64,000 nucleotides of DNA from Hawksworthiomyces lignivorus (Eukaryota; Ascomycota; Sordariomycetes; Ophiostomatales; Ophiostomataceae). Both the position numbers and the translations under genes were made by a program. A model generated the notes under the pieces. It searched no databases and was not told the origin of the DNA. It saw only the letters and a list, made by a program, of their open reading frames with translations. The stretch is taken from positions 335,862 to 399,861 of the forward strand of contig NTMA01000033.1 in assembly GCA_002917075.1 (NCBI GenBank), given 5' to 3'. The stretch's first letter is position 1. The number at the start of each line of letters is the position of its first letter. Positions 1 through 14,246 of the stretch are shown piece after piece.

Positions 1-3000
1 CAAGAATAGCAGGTGGAAAAGGACATACGAATGCTGCCGAAGTGGCAAAATAACAGAAACGAGACGCTTCATTGCCCATGCTTGTACTCCCGGGAATGTA
101 GGTCCAGAACAACCGTTTTGCACAATAAATCAAGTTTTATTGTCCACATTATGGCCTTATTACCTCCCACCACTACGGAGAAGAATCTAAATACTTCGTA
201 GTTGCTTTGACTCGGGTTCTTCATTAGGCGTGGCTAGCGCATGATGGTTTCCCCCGATGGAACACACGCACCGTGCGCGCGATGGCATCGCCTCTAGAGA
301 GGGTACTTGTCTTTTCTTCGTCAAAAAGCTGCGGAAAGCACTGAAACGCCTTCTGTCTCTTGTATCCACGTTTTTTTGCCAGCATAATTACGGGTATGTG
401 CGTTGTACATGCGACTACTCGTACTGATGTCGACTTAGTTTGGCACTAAAATATTATAATGCCCGCCATCACAAATTAGAGACTTTCTCCTGTTTATTTA
501 CCGCTCCCTTGTAGTCCTTTCGTCTTTGAACCGGTTTACCGGCTGATTACCGTCTAGATGGTCTGTCGCTGAAATGGAGGCGACTTCTGTTCTACTCCGT
601 ACATCCCTGTTTTACTCTCCAACGCCACAAATACTGTTAGTCGCGTCATGTATGTACTCGTACTGCTTGGCTTCGCGTGGCAGGTGGGTCCCGCCTCAAG
701 CTCTAGAGAAATTACATTTATTCCGTACAAGAATGCGCTTAAAGAACGGCACATATTCACATGTTTTTTTGCTTTTTGCTCGCTAAACGAGTCGTTGAAT
801 CTCACAAAAAAAGATTGACAACCAGCAGCGTCACAACAGCTCTCAGAATATACCGGCCTCTTTTCCTTTTTTGAAGCTGCCTACCTACCGAAAGAAGAGA
901 GACACTGAAGAAAGGCAAAGGAAAATTAGTTCTGCAGATGAGGGTCAGCGTAAATCTAACAATAGCTAGCAATCCTAAAATACGTCTAGCCAATCAACGG
1001 CATCACAAATAACCAGACTCTAGTACTGGTACTCCGTACGGAACCTTGTATGCAAATCCTTCCTTGTCTGGGCAATGGGGTAAGTACTTGTGATAGCTCA
1101 CGAAATGGGACTGTCACTTTCTCCCTTCATCGCCTCAAACTTTCGAGAACTGTAGCGACAGCAGACGCTATGTGCCTGGGGAAGCGGGACGCCACAGTAA
1201 CTATTTTCTTCTTGTACAATATGCTCTAGGTCAAACGTGTATTGTGAAGCAGAAACAATTAGCTGTACCCGATTTTGGCCTCTCTTACATACGACACACT
1301 TTATCTTACTTCTATGCGAAATGCTCCCACAAAGTCTCCCCAACCAGCGGTTGAGAACAGAAGCTTGATTCGACACTACGATCTGCGGGAGTACATACGT
1401 ACTGTACTTGCGCAAAGCACACGATGTGATGCGCCTGCGTGCTTTGGTAGCAAGTGGGTCGTTCTCTGCTCTATCTCCTAACCCGACTGGGGAATGGACG
1501 ACGGACCCCCACGGACGACTTGTCGTAAGCTTCTCCAAAGTGTCTCATTCATTTGCGCGTGCACTAAGCCTATGTAAAAGCACACACGGGAAGTACGAAC
1601 ATTACAAGCATCCTGTCACTCTAAAGGCCGAACAGAGTAGGTCAGTCTGGTCTTGCCCTTGCTCCGCAACGTTTTACATACACTTCCGCTGCATTTACCA
1701 CTAAAATCTTTCAGACGCTAGACCCTGAAAATTCCACAGCTTCATCGCAAAACTTTGGAACTCGTTTAATTGATTATCGGTTATTTCATCGCCATGCGAA
1801 AATTTAACAAATATAGTATGCATCGAAAGGTCCCCCATAGAAATGACTGTCGGAAGTCGACGACAGTGTAAAAAAAGTACGCGAGAGGAGGGTGGCTCTC
1901 TTTTGCCCATGGCGACGGCACTGTTGGAAAGACTCTTCCGCATCGAGACAAAAAATTTCTATTCGTGTATATTATCTCTTAAATCTCACTGAACAAGAAT
2001 ACATAGGTATCACTTTTGACGTCGTATTTCAAATTTCTCTTTTCTTTCTACGCTTCTTAAGACACTCTCGCGATTGGCCATGCCACTCCTACTTGTTTGT
2101 GAGCCCTTGCCCCTACTAAGTCAGACTGGTCTGACTTGCATAACTCCCTTTGCTCCCCAGATGGGGACTGTCCTCACCTCCCGCCTCTCCACACTTTTCA
2201 AGATCCTTTCAGGGTGTTCCTAGAACTACGTAGTAAGACTCAGTCCAGTAGATGTACAATTTATCGAGATATTGAGACGTGAGAGTTCTCATCTTCACGA
2301 TTTAAGAGTGCTCCACGAACACGTGTATGCGACATACTGGATTACTGCGGAGGCTACACCACTGAATATTAGCAAATTATCTTAGTTGCTAGACACGCCT
2401 ACACGATATACACATGTAATGAGAAAAAGTTAATTTATAGAATTTGATCTATGTTCGTTTCCTGGTTTCCTCATAAAGAAAATCGCATTCTTAGCTATGC
2501 GAGTTTCCATAAACATAATAAAACCCTGACAAGCCATATAGATCTTGTGTAATATCAAGCGGTCCACCGAGACTGATTTCTTCTAACACTAAACCAATCT
2601 CGTGCGCTGCCTGGTAATCGCCACAGACAACTGCAGTATTATTGACAGAAGGCCCACTGCATACATTGCGATAGGGGCGATGAACAAAGTAGAACTAAGC
2701 GCGCGACGTAACACGCTGAGACTCATTGGCAATCCATTACTCGATTCCATTGTGCAACAGAGACAGGTGGTCCGGTGGCGGTATGCAACTCACCCCTCAT
2801 AAGATTAAAAATAGCTGACCCCACCACAAAATACCTTCAAACCAGATTCTTACCAATTCGTATTCTTAGTGTACGTGTACTGCAAAAGTATCCTGCAAGG
2901 GTTCAGGACAGTAACTGGCGACGATAACGATGCGGACCGGACTGCCAAGGGAGAAGAAGCCATAGCACACGCTGGTTCTATGCAGATGCATCCTAGTGAC

Positions 3001-6000
3001 GAAAAAGAAACGGCAATAGCTAAATGCAATTTCCCCTTGTTGCAGGTGAGGCATTGGAAGTCCTACCACCAAACGGTCCGTCATATAATCCAAAGAACGC
3101 AGTAAAAGACGGTGAATGTAGACACGACCATAGCGCACCCTGATCACGGATCTGACATGGATCTACTTGCTCATATCCTCAACAGGACGACGATGCCAGC
3201 ATGACTACTAGGCATCAAATCTTGCAAGCATGTAATCAAGCAGCTAGAAGAGACCACCGGCGCACGTGATTTGTTTCTTCAGATGTTGGGCTTCCAACAA
3301 TCCAGTTCAAAGGTGCAGAGAGGCTCTGCTCTCTCCCGAATCGGCCAACTTTAGCCACGGAATCCGGCTCCTTAAGCATATTCTCCACTTTTCCCGACAA
3401 TTTTGTAGCTCTTGCTAAGGTGATCCCGTAAGGTACACACAGATGCATACGTAAAACCATGTCCTCGCATCCTTATCTTTTGCAACAAAGGCGAGGGATC
3501 ACCCGCACCGTGTTCCTTAATTGCAAGCTCCCTGCGGCAATTAATTGAACCACACGCGCTTTGATGGACGGCTGTTATCAACGGCCAATCAACAGTCAAG
3601 TAGCCGAGAAGAAAAAAAGGGACCAACACGATCCTGGACGTGGGGGGGCTCGTTTCGTATGGCAAATTTCTTTCATAGACGGGGATCTCTGTCAACGGCT
3701 GTCTTCCCTTTCCTAATTAAGAGTCCGCACAATCATACGAATCCCTTCAGTGTCCCCCTGTTTTTGAGTTATTGTCTCCGTATATTTGGTCTTTGTTAGG
3801 TGTCATTTCGCGTAATGGAGCGAGCATTCGAGCGACAGGCAGGTCGGGTCATGGAAGGAGAGTCGCAGTAGTTCGAAGATTAGGAATTCGGCGTGACCCT
3901 TCGGTTCGTTTCGGAGGAGCTTTGCAGGCATTTTCGTCTTGTCGATGAGTAGTAATAGACAACTTAGCCGGCAGACTATGTCTCGATCAAGGCAATGAAG
4001 CATGATAGTAAGGTCACGTGCTATATTCGAAACTTATTTCGAGCCGTGTCTGAGACTCAAGGTGAGAAGTCGTAGTATCGGTACGACGGAATAGGGAGAA
4101 TAAGAGAGACATTGATGGTAGAAACAAGACGGGGTCAAGGTGGGTTAAACGACGCCAGATGGTTGAGGGATCATGCCTTGATATATATCTGCGTTTTCTC
4201 TCTGCTGTGTGGTTGGTATTTCGTTTGTTTGCCCGTGCTTTTTGCTTATCTCTGAGACCTCGCTGGTATGTCCTCCTTGCATCCTTGATATCAGAGCAAA
4301 GGGATAAAAACAATAAGAACCCAGAAAAAAATACTAAAAAGAATTCAAAAAAGGATAAAGAAGGATAAGCAAGAAGAGGAAGGTCGGTATTAAAGACAAT
4401 TCACGTTAAACTCTTCCTATTTGTCTTCATCCTCGTGCACGTATTATCTCTCGGAAAGAGGCCGATCACTTTCCTCCTGAAGACCCCTTATCCCCCGTTA
4501 TCCGGTGTCAAAACACCAATAGACAAGAAGAATACTGCTCCTTGGCTTTGGATAGGTCCAGGGTAAACATGTGTAAGTCAGATGGCTCTCCTGGCAGCCA
4601 CTTGGATCGGGTCTCCCGAACTGATAGGAAGTCGCCGGGAGCAATAACACTCCTAGTTAGCGGTCAGGCACTTACATATTAGTGATAATAAAAGCCCCTT
4701 TTCCCTGTGCGTCTAACATGATGCATAATAGAAAGATAAGGGACCCTGAATCCCTGCCAAGAGCGCCAGTGTCGTTGAAGATTACACGTATAAGTATATT
4801 TTATTGGGGACAGACTTTCGAAAGTTGTATTACAGTACTACATGTACTATCTATAGCAGCTTCTTCCTTTTCTTTAATGCCACGCAAACCAGGGGACTGT
4901 TATGATCGAGAGCGTTTGCATAGAATGAAGCCCAGGTGGCGAAAAGCCTAGTTCTGCAATCTTATCACACTGGTCCTTCACTTACTGTATGTACGGCATT
5001 TCTTTCCATCTTCTTTCTTGCACCTTCACTTCCCTCTTTTGGCATCTCAATTCGCTTTTTCTTTCTGGCTCCTTTAGTTCTTATCTGATCGACTTAAAGA
5101 CGTTATTCTCTTTTCAAAATCATATCTCATCGCCGCCGGTTTCAAAGGCGCAATTATTTTCGGTGTCTTTATTTTTAGCCGATATCTATGTTGTCAGAAA
5201 TATCAACTTTGGTCTTCTGCAGCTTTCCGAGTATATACAGTACTGTACTTGCACACCCCAGATCATAGCAGGCCTTGTATATAAGGTAACTATTCTTCAG
5301 CTGCGGCCTTTTCATATTTAGGCCATCCTAGGATTCCTGAAGACAAGAAACTAGATCAATCTACCAAGGTTGAAGCGAAGACGTGTGAAGAAACCGAAAC
5401 CAAGCACATTCGTGTTTCTTTCTCCTTAACTGCAGCGATTCAGCCAGTCGTTGCTAAGTGGTTTTCTTTGCCCAACCTTTTTATCACGACTGTGTGTGAA
5501 GAGTGGAAAAATTAAGTATTAACAGAAGATAGCCCCTTTTTTGTGCTGATTTCTCCCACAATTTGATCTCCATACTACACATTTCAAACATTTTGGGATA
5601 AAGGAAAACACAGGAGGCTATTTTTGCTCCATTCTGATGCTCGATATTCCGTCTAAGATAGCGAGATTTTTACGTTTTCGTTTCTTTATTTTATTACTTG
5701 GGTTCGGCTTATACCTCTACATACTGAAATTCTTCCGCCAAGTCTATGATTTCTGAACAAAGCCCTCCCCCGTCCTCTTCTCCCACCTAAGAATCTTAGT
5801 GGACAAGCACTTAATTATCGTAGTTTCTGGTTTTTATTTCTTTTTCTTTTTCTCGAATGCCTATTACCTCGATGTTTATTTTCGAATCAAATATGACGAA
5901 CATCCATGCATTCCAATAAGCATATGATTAGGAATCAAAAAGGAAAGGAACATAGAGAATATAATATTAGGGGAAAAGAAGGAACAAGACTAGAGGTTCG

Positions 6001-6800
6001 AAAGACGAGAAGTTTGAGCCAGATAAAATTTTGCAAGAGGAAATATGACTTATATATCACGGACTCAGTACTAAACTAGAGACGCCAGCGTTCTTGAATT
6101 CTAGCGACACTACAGATTTTGAAATTGCGGAAAATGCTATAGATCTTTCCGGTGCACGGCACGATGCCTTAGTTCACTTTTGTTTTGTATGATTAAAGAC
6201 ATAAAAATGCTAAGCTTTTGTCTTCTTTGCAAAAGCGGTCTTTTATTGAAACGTACCAATACTCATCAGTGATAAGACACAGCATTTGCTATGTCACGTC
6301 TGTTATGCTTGCAATCCACCATCGCAATTCAGGCTCACAATTTTTTGCGATTCAGTCTATTGAAGGAGGAAACGCTGACAATAATCACCACGACTTCTGA
6401 AATACGGTACACAAGTCTGTACTCCAGAACGTCTATATTCAATGTCAAGCAAAGAAAATGCAACTTACTCTGATATGCGCATTTGAAAGTGGGCATGTAC
6501 TAATTTGCATTATCTATTTTAGTCGATGGTTTTCTCAGTTCGGGGGCCAGTAACAAACATAAGGCTGAGAAAGCCTTGTGCTCGTGCACGTTCAACTGTT
6601 GGTCAGATCTCGTCTTATCAAGGCCCCACCCTCCTTATCGTGACAAATCCATATTTTTTTTTTTTTCAAATTGATTGAACCTACACCACTTATTCGAGAT
6701 TTGTTAAAGTTTTAGCAGCTATGAATGAAAATGAAATACAACTCCTAGGTTGGAATTAGCTACTTTTTATCATTACTCTTTTCGGTCCTCTTGACAATCA
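1..6800. other. Gene-poor AT-rich intergenic region
   Basis: I see no gene here. The open frames are all short (up to 146 codons), overlap on both strands, match no family I know, and cannot be joined by splice sites into a conserved protein. The DNA is AT-rich with pyrimidine-rich patches. Two copies of the 10-mer TACTCCGTAC lie at 593 and 1030. There is no tRNA, rRNA or inverted-repeat element that I can recognise. A lineage-specific short gene or a fully decayed transposon cannot be excluded. Confidence 0.6.
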
Positions 6801-8012
6801 ATGCTTTGCATCCGCAATTCTCGCAATGTCCTGCGACCGTCGCCGTCCTACTCTCCTTGCTTTGGTTTCGGCACTCGCCGTACCTTTGTCTCCGATGCAG
6901 ATGTTCACAAGGCACGAGAGTACTGTGTGAACCAACTAAGGTTGACATTTCAGAGACTACTTAATTTGACTTGTCCGTCCACTATCTAACGATCATTTTC
7001 TTTTAGGTCCGGGGATTATGATGCATACCTAGTCCGACACTACCTCCCCGGTGGTATCCGGGACGGCTATCTTGCCCTTCGCACTCTAAACCTCGAGCTA
7101 GCCCGTCTGCCTGAGACCGTGTCTAATCCAACAATTGGCCACATGCGAATGCAGTTCTGGAAAGATGCCATAAACCACACATTCGATGGCCAGCCGCCTC
7201 GCGAACCTGTCTCCACCTTGCTATATGCCGCGTTGGCAGCGCTTGCAGCACGGACATCTACTGGCAGTGAGAGGGACGCCAGCGGCAGTTGGAGTTCCAT
7301 CAGGTTCTGGCTGCAGCGGTTTATCAATACGCGTCAGCAATACATGGACAACCGGCCTTTCGCCAGCATGAATGCCCTCGAGGAATATGCGGAGACTACG
7401 TACGCCACGCTCATGTACGTGACACTGGCAATGGTGCCACTGCGATCGATGCATATTGACCACCTGGCGAGCCATATCGGCAAGTCCTGCGGGATTGCTG
7501 CTATACTTCGTGGCATTCCAATCTTAGCGGCACCATCATCACAATTGTCATCATCAGCTTCCCTTTCTGAGCGGAGCGGGAACCGGCGCAACCCTGTTCT
7601 CTTGCTACCGTTGGATATCATGGCGGAGGTTGGTCTCCGTGAAGAAGATGTCTATCGCCACGGACCCAAAGCTCCGGGTCTAGAGGACGCCGTTTTCCGT
7701 GTTGCCACACGAGCCAATGACCACCTTATCACAGCCCGTGAGATGCTTAAGAATATCCGGGCCAACCAGGATCCGGGACACGAATACGAGCACGCTGATG
7801 AAAAGGAACATATCTATATACAAGATCACAAAACAGATGGCAGAGAAGAACTGCTAGCATTGCAGCGTGGGTTCAACATCCTCTTAGAAGCCGTGCCTAC
7901 GCAGGATTTCTTAACGCGTCTGGAGACTGCCAATTTTGACGCTTTCCGAGTAAGGAGTAGCTGGAAATTGCCGTGGTCTCTGTACCGAGCACAAAAGACG
8001 CAGACGATTTAA
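6801..8012 (+). CDS. NDUFAF6-like mitochondrial complex I assembly factor (squalene/phytoene synthase fold)
   Basis: Predicted 381-residue protein from two exons, 6801-6940 and 7007-8012, joined across a 66-nt GT-AG intron (6941-7006) with a CTAAC branch point near 6986. The splice gives the continuous stretch NQLRSGDYDAYLVRHYLP, typical of the squalene/phytoene synthase-like family that includes NDUFAF6, an assembly factor for respiratory complex I. The first ~27 residues contain Arg and Ser but no acidic residue, and RRTFVS follows, which fits a mitochondrial presequence. Downstream family blocks are HIDHLASHIGKSCGIAAILRG (around residues 155-175) and LLLPLDIMAEVGL. I see no paired DxxxD metal-binding motifs of true prenyl-condensing enzymes, as expected for a non-catalytic assembly factor. 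The weakest point is the unusual donor GTTGAC. The start is the first Met giving a presequence. The function is by family, not shown here. Confidence 0.85.
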
Positions 8013-9074
8013 TAATCCCAAAGTAGAATACCAGAGAGCAAAAAGGGAGTACGGGCACGAATGGACAATGTATGATAATAATAGTCGACCGTCGACACTG
8101 TAAGATAGAAGAGACAGAATACATACATCCACCGCGAGTCATTAGAACGAAGGAGAGGCAGGCCGCTAGAGAATCTCTGTGCTAACGTAGAGGAAATTGC
8201 TCAATTTTGTAATTTATCTTTTGGAGAGCAGGTAGCCGTTCTCTCCTTCCCGGTTCGTCCGGCTGTGATTCGATCACACGGTTTGGGGTACAGTGCCGTC
8301 TTTTATGGATGTGTCTGTTATTTAGCGTCTTAAACACATATCCCTGAAATGCAACCACTGCCCATTCGAATGACAACAGGCCAACGGATACCAGAAAGTC
8401 ATTATTAGCACTACCTGCAGTATTAATTTACCAGTCATAGCAACAGGCACGAATTTTCCACGTTGCCTGTCTTTGCCCGAATCGCCGTAGCTATTTAGAC
8501 TTAGAGGGGATGCCGGGTGGAAGAAACCGTAATAGACGATATATACAATTGACGTCCCGCAAGCCTCCATAAGACATGAGAATTTTTGCCTGACCTTTGA
8601 ATACAGAAAGGAGCTGAGCTAAAAACATAGCTTCTGTCGATAGCATAAACTAGAGCTTGATTACAATCGTAGCATCGAGCTGTCCAGTTCAAAAGTGTGT
8701 TTTCCCTAAGTCTTGCCTTTTTTGCAGGCTGAATCAATTACTTTTTCTCTTGCTCTTAGGCAGATACAACTGAAACAAGAATGCAAGATGGGGGTTCGAG
8801 TTTCACTATTGCACCCGCAGTTGCACGTGGAAAAGCCTGCCACTAGCACAGGTGGCATTTTGATCTTGCCTACGAAGCAGAAGGCTTCAAAGGATAAAGG
8901 TGGTTCTTGAGGAAAGAGAGGATCTAGGAACCTTAAATTGCTGGGCCCTAGCACATAAATCAATGTATTTATATTCTTAACTAGGTGTTCCTCGACTTTG
9001 ATTTTAAAGCGTCGCAAATTCAAAAAAAAAAAAAAAGGTCTCGTCTAGTTCAGAAGCAAATCCTAAGATGTCTC
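8013..9074. other. Intergenic region between convergent genes
   Basis: About 1 kb between the 3' ends of the complex I assembly factor and the chitinase. It holds only short unsupported frames and a run of 15 A near 9022-9036. Both genes end here, so 3' UTRs are expected; no other element is seen. Confidence 0.6.
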
Positions 9075-10447
9075 TCATGAACTGCGCAAATTAAGTTCAT
9101 CAAATCCCGCAGCCACGAGGCTATCTTCTTCAGAAGTGTCTCCGGCCCCCGTCCAAAAGAAAATCCCACCGAGGCCGAATCTCCGCGCAAAAGACGCTTT
9201 AATTCGCACGGTTTCTGGAACATCCATGGACACGAAGCGTGGAGAGCGACCACCCCCTGGGTTGTCTACCAACCAACCAGCAACCCGCGTTCGATCTACA
9301 TGTGCACGAGCCTTCCATTCTTTTGGCACATCTCGATAATCTATCTCAAGGGCGTTTTCTCCGTCCTCTTCTTGTTGTTGCTTGAAAGGGTCACCTGGCT
9401 TGCAAGCACTCGGAAATATACGAGCATAAGCGGGGATTCCTAGTAGAATTCGGTGTGGTGGCATGCCGCGCATGAGTAAATCTCGCAGGCCTGTTTGGCA
9501 AGAGGTGGTGAGTTGAGGGTGGATTAGTTGACGTTCATTGTATTGCCAAGAAGAGCCCTGAGACAACCATCCCACGGCTGCTGCCTCATTTGCGGAAGCG
9601 AAAAGCTGAGCCTGATGCCCGGCCACGCTGCTCCATGGGCCGGCGAAATCATAGCCCATCAAATTTATGTAGTCAATTATTGAAGCCAACGCGGAGATAT
9701 CAATCAGGCTTAGAACAGATGGGTCGACTGGCAGCGCTGTGGATAATAAATACCGAGGAGATGGGAGTACGGCGCGGCATTCGTACAAGAGTTGGAGAAA
9801 CTGCTGACCTTGCTCAAGTGTTTTGGGATGTTCCCAGTCAACTGATCTTGTCAAAAGTGAACTTGACTATGACGAAAATTACAATATTCTGACATAAAAA
9901 TCTACTTACTGTCTATCCCATCAAAGGAGTACCGGTCAACCCAATCACGAGCTGCACGGGCAAAGGTGCTCCGGCCACTTTTGGTGCTGGAAAAGGCCGC
10001 AAAATCAGTGCTTCCACTGCCTCCACCGATTGAAAGAATTGTTCGAAGGTGACGGTTATCACGTTTTACACGGGCTAGGGCAGCAAGGCAACCGAGTTCT
10101 CCGTCGACAGGAATCCGAGCGTCGGCGTATTCGTCGAGAAACTAGACATCATAAGAGAAGTCAGCATCACGTAGGGGAGTTCTAGGGTGTCGCCGTAGAA
10201 TATAAGACTACCGTAAGAGATCCTTCTTCTGTTGGACTATGGTAAATGTTCGTTAGAAAGAGCTCTATGTCTGTAGAAGAGAGGAGGAATATAAAACTTG
10301 CATCGCAAATGCATAGAAAATAGTAGAGATCTTGTTTAATGCCAGGCTTGAAGGTGGTATGTCTCTGTACACCCGCCAGGATGGATAATACACTGCATTA
10401 ATGAAAGGAGGCGGAGGGTTCATGACTGTGGTTGACGCGATCTCCAA
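9075..10447 (-). CDS. Glycoside hydrolase family 18 chitinase, no obvious signal peptide
   Basis: Rebuilt as four exons on the minus strand: 10447-10302, 10236-10212, 10141-9910 and 9841-9075, giving 389 residues. Splicing yields FYAFAIPTEEGSLT then FLDEYADARIPVDG, the usual GH18 order. The chitin-binding SIGGG block is at residues 94-98, and the catalytic signature DGIDIDWEHP is at 131-140 with the acid/base Glu at 138. MGYDFAG is at 196-202 and the barrel-closing Trp at about 364. All residues needed for substrate-assisted cleavage of beta-1,4-GlcNAc chains are present. The N terminus (MEIASTTVMNPPPPFINAVYYPSW) lacks a hydrophobic leader, so a cytosolic or non-classically secreted enzyme is inferred. 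Intron 1 (10237-10301) is GC-AG with donor GCAAGT, and exon 2 has only 25 nt. Gene finders that allow only GT-AG would probably break this gene. Family certain; exact role (autolysis, remodelling or nutrition) unknown. Confidence 0.9.
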
Positions 10448-13400
10448 CGAGCTTGAACTAGGCTAAGAAATATGAAAAAAGACAATGACCCAAGTTTTTT
10501 CTACAGTGTACGAAGTTCTCTGTTTAATAATGGTAATTTGTCCCAGCCAGACATGGTTACTACTGTACGACCCAAATCAACTTGAAACAAGCCAAAATGA
10601 TCTGTGCCATGTGGCACTGTATGCATCAGACTTCAGGGCCAAAAAAAAAAGAGAAGGCTAAAAGCGTTAATGGCAAGGTGCCTATACTCAACGGAACCGT
10701 AGATCTGGAAAGGAAGAGCCGCCAGGTCTGCGTAGGTCAGCAATTTTAGATCACGAGGAGCTCTGGCTTGAAAGGACTTAGGATTGGGTGGGTGCCATGA
10801 TAGCGTCGCTACACTGAGGCTTTGTTACTTATCTAGAAAGGGTTAGAATGACTATTACATATAACAAGCCAGGCAGCCACTTTAAAGATATTGCTGAGTA
10901 TTCATAGGCGATAATAGAAGAAAAATAAAGTTATTAGAGATGATAGTTGGGTAGTAGGGCTCCCGCCACAGCTACGAGGCGCCCGTAGTGTTGTGACGCA
11001 AGACTCACAGATCTCACACCACATCTTTGCTGCACCAGGTTGTTCTGTGTGGCATCCGCGACGATGGTCCAATGATGGTGATCCTCTGGCGCCTATGCCC
11101 TCCTCTTCAGCCCTACGAGATAATGAATTAGTCAAGCAGGGTCGGTTGGTTTCCTGGTGACCCGAGATTCGGATACAAGACTTGGCAGATACAGTGACGA
11201 ATCCACGACTCTGGAAGGCCTTAAAGCACGGATGGGGTAAAAAGGCACCCTAAGCCAGAAAGAAATGGCAGTGGGTGTAGTACAACCCAGTACATCGAGT
11301 GACTTGTAGAGATGAATAGACAATGTTGCAGTGCCCTGAAGAAAGTCTGGTGTTTGCTCCATAGACAAACTTTGTAGCACGGCTGAGGCTGGCTCTTATA
11401 AAGGATGTAAGGCGGAACAAGCTTTTCAAAGATGCATCGTACTGAAGTCAGCCTTGAAATAATTACTTTCAAGAAAGGCCCTTTTAATCGCACGGAAATT
11501 GCTGATTCCCCAACGTCACTGTTGCTCAATGTCCATCGTCTTCGTTGTGGTGCATGTCTGCGGATTTCACGGCCGACGAGCCTTGATTTTCTCAACGCAC
11601 TATAGTAATAAACTGCACATGCTTCCTTATGCAGGCTGTCGTATGAAGATAATACTATTCATAGAGACTAAAAAGAAAGAGAAAACTTATAGCCTCGTGA
11701 CAACTCAAAGTCCATGAGGCTCCCGTATCGAGGAGGACGTCCAATTCTCAACGGCCGCCGCACAAATTGACAGCTGGATTGATGCTACATGGAAATGGTT
11801 GATAGTGACTCGCTAAATTATCGGTCTCCATGACATATGGTTAATATTATAAAATTCTACGTTGCATCTAGAGTTGTATGGATGATATTTTAGGACAATA
11901 TGATGGTGAGTTGCCTGCCTTGCGTGGCATGTCCTAATTTGGCAAGTCTCGATATAAGTCATGCAAGCTTTTGCTTAAAGGCATCTTTACAAATTAGGAC
12001 ATAATAAAAGAAATCGCCTGGACTAGGACCGTAAGTCTTACCAAACAATGGACGGTTATGGTATTTCCGATTTGACAGTACACTACGATTGTACAGGTAT
12101 TTCGACGATCGCAACGGATAACCACCTCGGAGAAGATGCGTTATTTATCGCCGAATATCCGTAGGATAAAGAACGTGGAGCTAGATGTTTTGTAGAAGAG
12201 ATATGGAGAAAGCGACGGGTCGAAATATTCTAAAACGGCTGCGCCGAACGCAGCATCGTTACAAGAGGAGAGATAAAGTGGACTCGGAGTGGTTCTAGCG
12301 TGAAATGGTCACCATCTCGTGATTGTTGGTTTTATCACGTTGTCCTCCACTTTTCCACCAACAAGGGATTTAACTTGTATGCACGTTTTGTTTGATGATC
12401 AATCAGAGGCAATGTACCAGTAGACTATACATCCCGTATGACTCCCTCTTGATGTTTCTTACCTCCATTTTCTTTGTTCTTTGCCTCTTCTGGAACTCGT
12501 CCTGTGGAGTTCCGGGGAACATGCATGCTAGGGCTGCCGGTGCCGGCGCCTTGAGCTGGCTTACGGTTTCTCTTCCCCTACGACTACGACGTAGTAATTC
12601 CTTGTAGCCGGGATTTGCATGCACTAGAGCAAGAACCAAATTGATGAATGCTCACAGAGGTGTATCCGACATGCCCCATTATTCACTCAGACACCTTTAC
12701 GTTTAATATTGCTCGCGCACGTCAGAATAAACTCTAAACCAAGACTGGGTCAAAGTAGCGTCTAAACTAAATTAGAAGGCCAACGTTGCAGGGGTAGGCT
12801 TGGGTGTGCAATACCGGTGTGGGTGAAAGTGGAGAGTCTACCCGGCGATTGGCGGAGAGGCATCGGATGAGGACACTCGGCTCCTCGGGGCGATGTTGCG
12901 TGGGAATTTTATGTAGGTGGTGTTCAAAATACGATATCTTTTCCTTTTTCTTGATTTTTGTTTGCGTCTCGTTTATTCACTATCGTTTAGCGTTGCAGAG
13001 CTGTCCAACGAATTTGACGTATTTGCCTATAAAAGGTTCTCTTGCTTGCGTTTATTGAACTGAGCCCGAGATTGTTGCTCCTCCAGCTGCCCCGCACCTT
13101 CTTAATTTGGCTGTCCACCATACATACCAAATCGCATCAGCCATATCAATCGAACCAGTTGTATTTCTGGCTAATTCTCGGACGTGGGATGCAGGCGTCT
13201 GACACACAGAGTCGCTGCTTGGCAGACCAAAAATCCAGCATGACGTCATGTTCCGCAGACAATCAGTAGTCCTGCTTGGCTTGCTCGGGTTTTAGAAGAG
13301 GAACTGACTGCAGTCCTTCTCATAAGATTACCTAATAGATACGGTTTGGGAGAAAAAAAGGTAAACGAGAAGAAAAAAAAGAGAAAGAAAAGCAAGAGGG

Positions 13401-14246
13401 TGAAAGTCAAGGCAAGACGCCTGCCGGAAGTACTAAGCTTATGCCCTCCCTCGGTGACCTGGCTAATAAAAGAGTGGTGGTTGACATGAGAAAAATGGTT
13501 GTGGCCGGGCAGGAACGGTGGGCGTTTAATTAACCGCACCCACCTGCTCGGAAGCCTCGGGGAAAGGACGAACGAGCACGGGTTCAGTCATACTACGGAC
13601 GGCATGGCTTAAACTTATCACAACTGCAAAGCAAACATGCACTAATGCAATGACCCTCCATTTGTACAAGTTGTGCTGCAGCTAGATCGGCGGAGGTGAA
13701 TGTTGCGGAAATGTAGTATTACAGCCATGTCACCGAAGGAGGGCATAAGCTTTTTAGCGATTGAGCAACACCTGACGGTCCCCGGTAAATGATCTGGATT
13801 CTTGGCTAAGCCGACACAAAAACACGGAAATTCGATCTTGCCGGATGACAGAATACAGCTAGGTACATAATTTTGTACAAAAGGTACCTCTTGTCATATA
13901 TTAGAAATGCAACTTTGTCACAAGGCAAGCCTCGCTTCTAAGAAAAAAAGGTTATTTCCATGTCTCCACAAATGTACATTGTCCACAGACTCGAGTTCTT
14001 TTCTCTTTCGCGCCGATAATAGCGCGCCTGCTCCGTCTGTTCGCTCGCCTCGCTCCCTCGCTCGTTCACTGGCCCACCCACCGCCAATTCACTGATATGC
14101 TGCTATGTCAGCATAAAGAAAACCTTCCCACTCCGGTCCTGCCGGGGATATCAGTTTCATTTCCCAGCCTTCCCTGCCTTCTCCGATCCACCATCGGCTT
14201 CCACGCTCGCTCTGCTCTCGCTCTTCAGCGATCCTCTTTAGTATCC
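10448..14246. other. Intergenic region, no gene recognised
   Basis: About 3.8 kb of AT-rich DNA between the divergently arranged chitinase and methyltransferase-like genes. Open frames up to 124 codons (for example 11221-11595, minus strand) overlap frames on the opposite strand and resemble nothing known to me. From about 14000 the DNA becomes pyrimidine-rich, consistent with the start of the promoter and leader of the gene at 15001. Confidence 0.55.

Noticed and set aside
1098..1538. 146-codon minus-strand frame
   Set aside because: No recognisable motif, no codon bias visible, and competing frames on the other strand.
8785..8810. GGGGGTTCGAGTTTC, resembling a tRNA T-arm
   Set aside because: The T-arm lacks the closing CC and there is no A box, anticodon arm or acceptor stem upstream.
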